Made by a program: the position numbers and the translations under genes. From Candidatus Aminicenantota bacterium (lineage in GTDB: Bacteria > Acidobacteriota > Aminicenantia > UBA2199): a stretch of DNA of 64,000 nt. The notes under the pieces are model-generated. The model saw only the letters and a list, made by a program, of their open reading frames with translations, was not told the origin of the DNA and searched no databases. Position 1 is the first letter of the stretch. Each line of letters opens with the position of its first letter. Positions 60,802 through 64,000 of this stretch are shown piece by piece. The stretch covers positions 1 through 64,000 of the forward strand of contig JAOZUQ010000002.1 of NCBI GenBank assembly GCA_029938635.1. Reading direction: 5' to 3'.

Positions 60802-61734
60802 CTATCCCGAAAGAAACATTCCAATGGGTTTATCATATTTCCGGAGCAGGGATATGCATGCATGACATTGATTTCTGAATCCATATTTCTCTGAGTTACT
60901 CTCTTCTGATCCAAATTTTTCAATTAATCCTCCCGAGCCGGTATCCCGGATCAAGTTGAACAATTTATTTGAATTGGTATATTTGTTTTTTATATGTCCG
61001 TCATCCCCTATATTTCCCAAAGCATATTTCTCAAATCCGGGAAGTGAAAATAATCCACAGCAGGGATAGATGTTTCCGTCCCAACCGATAACCAGATCCC
61101 TGCCTGCCATCCTGCATCCGGAATTTCTATATTTACCACTTGAATTATCAGTATACGGATCGCTCTTCGAAACCGGAACATGCGGAATATGGTGTATCCA
61201 CCTGTGGTCACTCCGTTTCTTTCTATAATATTCAGGAAAAGATTTTTTAATGTTTTCAAAAAAAGCAGAAACAATATTTTGGCTTTTTTTTATTTCTCTG
61301 ACTGTGAAATTAACTTCCGTCCCGGTATCAATACATTCCGAAATCAACGATGTCAATATATCTGTTCCTGTAAATTTCAGATGTTCAGGATCAATACTGA
61401 TCCTTAATGAGAAATTTCCAGCCTCATGAAGTTTTGCCAGATGCAGCTTTTCTTTATCATACCAATAACCGGCAGTAAGAATTTCTGAACGAAAACCCGA
61501 TCTGTCTGCAAGGCCTATCCCATAAACAAGGGATGAAAATGATTCAAATGGTTCTCCCCCTGTCCACAATATATACTTTCCGGATGATCCGCTCAGAGAA
61601 GAATTGTTGAAAATTGAATCAAGGTCATCGGCATGCAGCATGCCGGTGTTTTCGGGAGCTGCCAATATATTGCAGGTAGCACACCCCGACATACACCTGT
61701 TGGTCAGGAATATGATAAGGCTGGTGTAATTCAT
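60802..61734 (-). CDS. Radical SAM protein with C-terminal Cys-containing (SPASM-like) region
   Basis: FLTNRCMSGCATCNI (CxxxCxxC), YILWTGGEPFESF; C-terminal GWDGNIYPCCGLFSLPGFEKYALGNI...NQCHACI. Confidence 0.82.
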   Translation of the reverse strand: MNYTSLIIFLTNRCMSGCATCNILAAPENTGMLHADDLDSIFNNSSLSGSSGKYILWTGGEPFESFSSLVYGIGLADRSGFRSEILTAGYWYDKEKLHLAKLHEAGNFSLRISIDPEHLKFTGTDILTSLISECIDTGTEVNFTVREIKKSQNIVSAFFENIKKSFPEYYRKKRSDHRWIHHIPHVPVSKSDPYTDNSSGKYRNSGCRMAGRDLVIGWDGNIYPCCGLFSLPGFEKYALGNIGDDGHIKNKYTNSNKLFNLIRDTGSGGLIEKFGSEESNSEKYGFRNQCHACISLLRKYDKPIGMFLSG

Positions 61735-61771
61735 TCCTGTCAGGCCGATATGAAACCTTGTATAATCAGGC

Positions 61772-63481
61772 TCAATATCCTATAGCTTCACCATCTTTTC
61801 TCGACTCACTTCCACCAATCAGAATTCCTCTTTTCCAATCGATCCAGATCCCCTGATAACCACCATACCCTCCTCTGGAAGAGCCGATCTTGTGACCGAG
61901 GGAAATAAGATTTCTGAGAACACCGGGCATAATCCCCGATTCAAGGAATAAAGTTCCGCCATCTTTCATGACTCCTGAGTCAGGCTGAGAAGATCCGCCA
62001 TGCCTGAATCTTGTTGCATCACCCGCCTCCTGAACATTCATCCCGAATACAAGGAGATTGAGAAGGACCTGAACATGCCCCTGAGGCTGCATAGATCCAC
62101 CCATAACCCCAAAGGAGAATACAGGTTTGCCATCCTTTGTCACCATCGCCGGAATAATAGTATGAAAAGGCCTCTTGCGAGGTTCAAAGGAATTAAAATG
62201 ATCTTTATCAAGACTGAACAAAGCCCCCCGGTCCTGTATGCAGAAACCGAGGCCATCCGGGACCATACCGGATCCGAACCCGAAATAATTACTCTGAATA
62301 AGAGAGACAACATTTCTGTCCTTATCTACAACTGTCAGGTAAATAGTGTCACCTTTTTCCGGGGGTGCTGAGTATACATTCAACTCCCTTGAAGCTTTAG
62401 CTCTATTAAACAGTTTCAGCCTATCTTTTGTATATTTATCTGTAAGAAAATTTTCATAATCAATTTTGCTGAATGCCGGATCTGCATAAAATTTTGCCCT
62501 GTCCTCATATACTATTTTTTTCATCTCTACCAATGTATGAAGATATTCGGAAGAATTATGACCCATTCCTTTAAGATCAATACCCCTGAGCATCTGCAGA
62601 ATCTGTAAAGCTGCAAGGCCCTGGCCATTAGGTGGAAGTTCCCATACATCATAACCCATGTAGTTGACACTCATCGGATCCACCCACTCAGCCTTGAAGC
62701 CCGCCAGATCTTCAAGTGAAAAATAACCACCAACTTTCTTTGAATAATTTACGATCTTCCTTGCAATTTCACCTTTATAAAAAGCATCTCTCCCTTTTTT
62801 GGCGATCAGCCTGTATGTTTTTGCAAGCATTGGATTGCTGAATATATCACCTTTTTCCGGAGACTTCCCCTCCGGTGCATAAGTGTCCTGAAAATTCTTA
62901 TACTTTTGGAAACGGTTTACTGAAATTTTCCAGTAGTATGCAATTAATTCGGTAAGGGGAAATCCTTTTTCGGCATATTTTATTGCCGGAGCAAGTATAT
63001 CCCTGAAAGGCAATTTCCCGAATTTTTTATGAAGAGAAAACCATCCGTCAACACATCCGGGCACTGTCCATGGGATCGGGCCGTAAAAAGGCATCCGTTT
63101 AAACCCTTTTTTCTTAAGAATGTTTAGATTCAGGGAAGCAGGAGAATATCCACTCGCATTCAGTCCGTGAAGCTTACCTGTCTTTGAATCCCAGACTATG
63201 GCAAACAGGTCTCCCCCGATTCCGGATCCGGTCGGTTCCATTAATCCGAGAGCTGCATTTACTGCTATTGCAGCGTCTACCGCAGTCCCGCCTTTTTTCA
63301 GAATATCAATTCCGATCTGTGCGGCAAGCGGATGACTGGCAGCAACCATCCCTTCAGTTGAGATAACCTCCGACCTGGTAACAAATGGTTTCCCGGTTAT
63401 CCGGTCTGCAGACATTTGAACTCCATTGAAATATATAAAAATCAATAAAAAAACAGATATGAATATTATATTCTTTTTCAT
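61772..63481 (-). CDS. ggt: Gamma-glutamyltranspeptidase family protein
   Basis: GMVAASHPLAAQIGIDILKKGGTAVDAAIAVNAALGLMEPTGSGIGGDLFAIVWD; KGDTIYLTVVDKDRNVVSLIQSNYFGFGSGMV; VMGGSMQPQGHVQVLLNLL. Confidence 0.92.
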   Translation of the reverse strand: MKKNIIFISVFLLIFIYFNGVQMSADRITGKPFVTRSEVISTEGMVAASHPLAAQIGIDILKKGGTAVDAAIAVNAALGLMEPTGSGIGGDLFAIVWDSKTGKLHGLNASGYSPASLNLNILKKKGFKRMPFYGPIPWTVPGCVDGWFSLHKKFGKLPFRDILAPAIKYAEKGFPLTELIAYYWKISVNRFQKYKNFQDTYAPEGKSPEKGDIFSNPMLAKTYRLIAKKGRDAFYKGEIARKIVNYSKKVGGYFSLEDLAGFKAEWVDPMSVNYMGYDVWELPPNGQGLAALQILQMLRGIDLKGMGHNSSEYLHTLVEMKKIVYEDRAKFYADPAFSKIDYENFLTDKYTKDRLKLFNRAKASRELNVYSAPPEKGDTIYLTVVDKDRNVVSLIQSNYFGFGSGMVPDGLGFCIQDRGALFSLDKDHFNSFEPRKRPFHTIIPAMVTKDGKPVFSFGVMGGSMQPQGHVQVLLNLLVFGMNVQEAGDATRFRHGGSSQPDSGVMKDGGTLFLESGIMPGVLRNLISLGHKIGSSRGGYGGYQGIWIDWKRGILIGGSESRKDGEAIGY

Positions 63482-63522
63482 AAATAACCTATACTACTTC
63501 AATTCCGAAAAATCAAATTTTT

Positions 63523-64000
63523 TTAGAAACTTACAGCTGCCTGAAAGGCAAGGATATTGTTCTCTTTCGAAGCAGATCTTTCCCCTTCCATAACAAAATC
63601 ATATTCAATTTTAAAAACCACTGAGCTATTCAAGTTCAAACTAAGGCCAAGTGCCAGCACCCTTTTATCTATATCAGTGAACGACCTGCCGATATCTTCT
63701 GCAGTATCAAGATAATCGAGAGTCCCGTACCGGATAGTAGTTCTAAGATATGTGTTCATCAGGTAAGAACCCTGAATAAAATAACCTTCCGCTTTACCTT
63801 CAGGATAAACATTAGTATTTTCGGAGTCAGCTTTTGAATACTCTCCATAAAACTGCAGGTCACCTATACTTCCGAGAAGGTGAAATCCATACATATTAAG
63901 ATCTAACAATCCTTCGTCATCCCATGGCCCTGAATAGTAAGAAACTCCTGCTTCAAGCCTGTCAGAAAAAATACCTGAAACTCTGATCCCTTTACTCAGC
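63523..64000 (-). CDS. Outer-membrane barrel/porin-like protein, truncated by window end
   Basis: Reading frame stays open from 63909 to 64000 (...SDRLEAGVSYYSGPWDDEGLLDLNMYGFHLLGS); alternating beta-strand pattern, C-terminal F. Confidence 0.65.
   Translation of the reverse strand, partial: LSKGIRVSGIFSDRLEAGVSYYSGPWDDEGLLDLNMYGFHLLGSIGDLQFYGEYSKADSENTNVYPEGKAEGYFIQGSYLMNTYLRTTIRYGTLDYLDTAEDIGRSFTDIDKRVLALGLSLNLNSSVVFKIEYDFVMEGERSASKENNILAFQAAVSF

Noticed and set aside
1-64000. tRNA/rRNA genes, CRISPR arrays, prophage, toxin-antitoxin or restriction systems
   Set aside because: None recognisable by eye in the intergenic regions or ORF translations.

Overview
The window is a dense bacterial chromosome segment with about 50 well-supported CDSs, no recognisable tRNA or rRNA genes, no CRISPR array, no prophage and no intact transposase. 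The Oar-like TonB receptor and several outer-membrane barrels indicate a Gram-negative-type envelope; lineage was not determined. Housekeeping genes include rlmB, groES, rocD, trxB, an isolated fusA, punA-deoB, rpe, rmuC, mutS, ahcY, an acyl-CoA dehydrogenase-etfA-etfB operon and ggt. The main metabolic block is 24146-40550: an outer-membrane barrel, a Na+/solute symporter, DpaL, a fused FeS/Mo selenium-dependent-type xanthine dehydrogenase, a hybrid sensor kinase, SsnA, a second PLP enzyme and a D-hydantoinase. This is a partial anaerobic purine/ureide catabolism cluster with its own embedded kinase. A second block (42415-48454) is a sugar locus: rmlA-rmlB, an orphan small ORF, a GMC-like oxidoreductase, an SDR, then an AT-rich GT2/DUF2304 pair flanked by 34-bp imperfect direct repeats. 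The strongest non-coding signal is a structured element present twice (1-309, cut by the window edge, and about 23805-24094). It has a compensatory base-pair change in a 3' hairpin and resembles the HEARO / IscB omega-RNA class, but no IscB ORF is nearby. Other intergenic structure includes a 178-bp inverted-repeat element at 31054-31231 and a GGGGACGGT-bounded element family (17106, 28095-28230, 41190-41334). All assignments come from reading the sequence and ORF translations; no searches were run.
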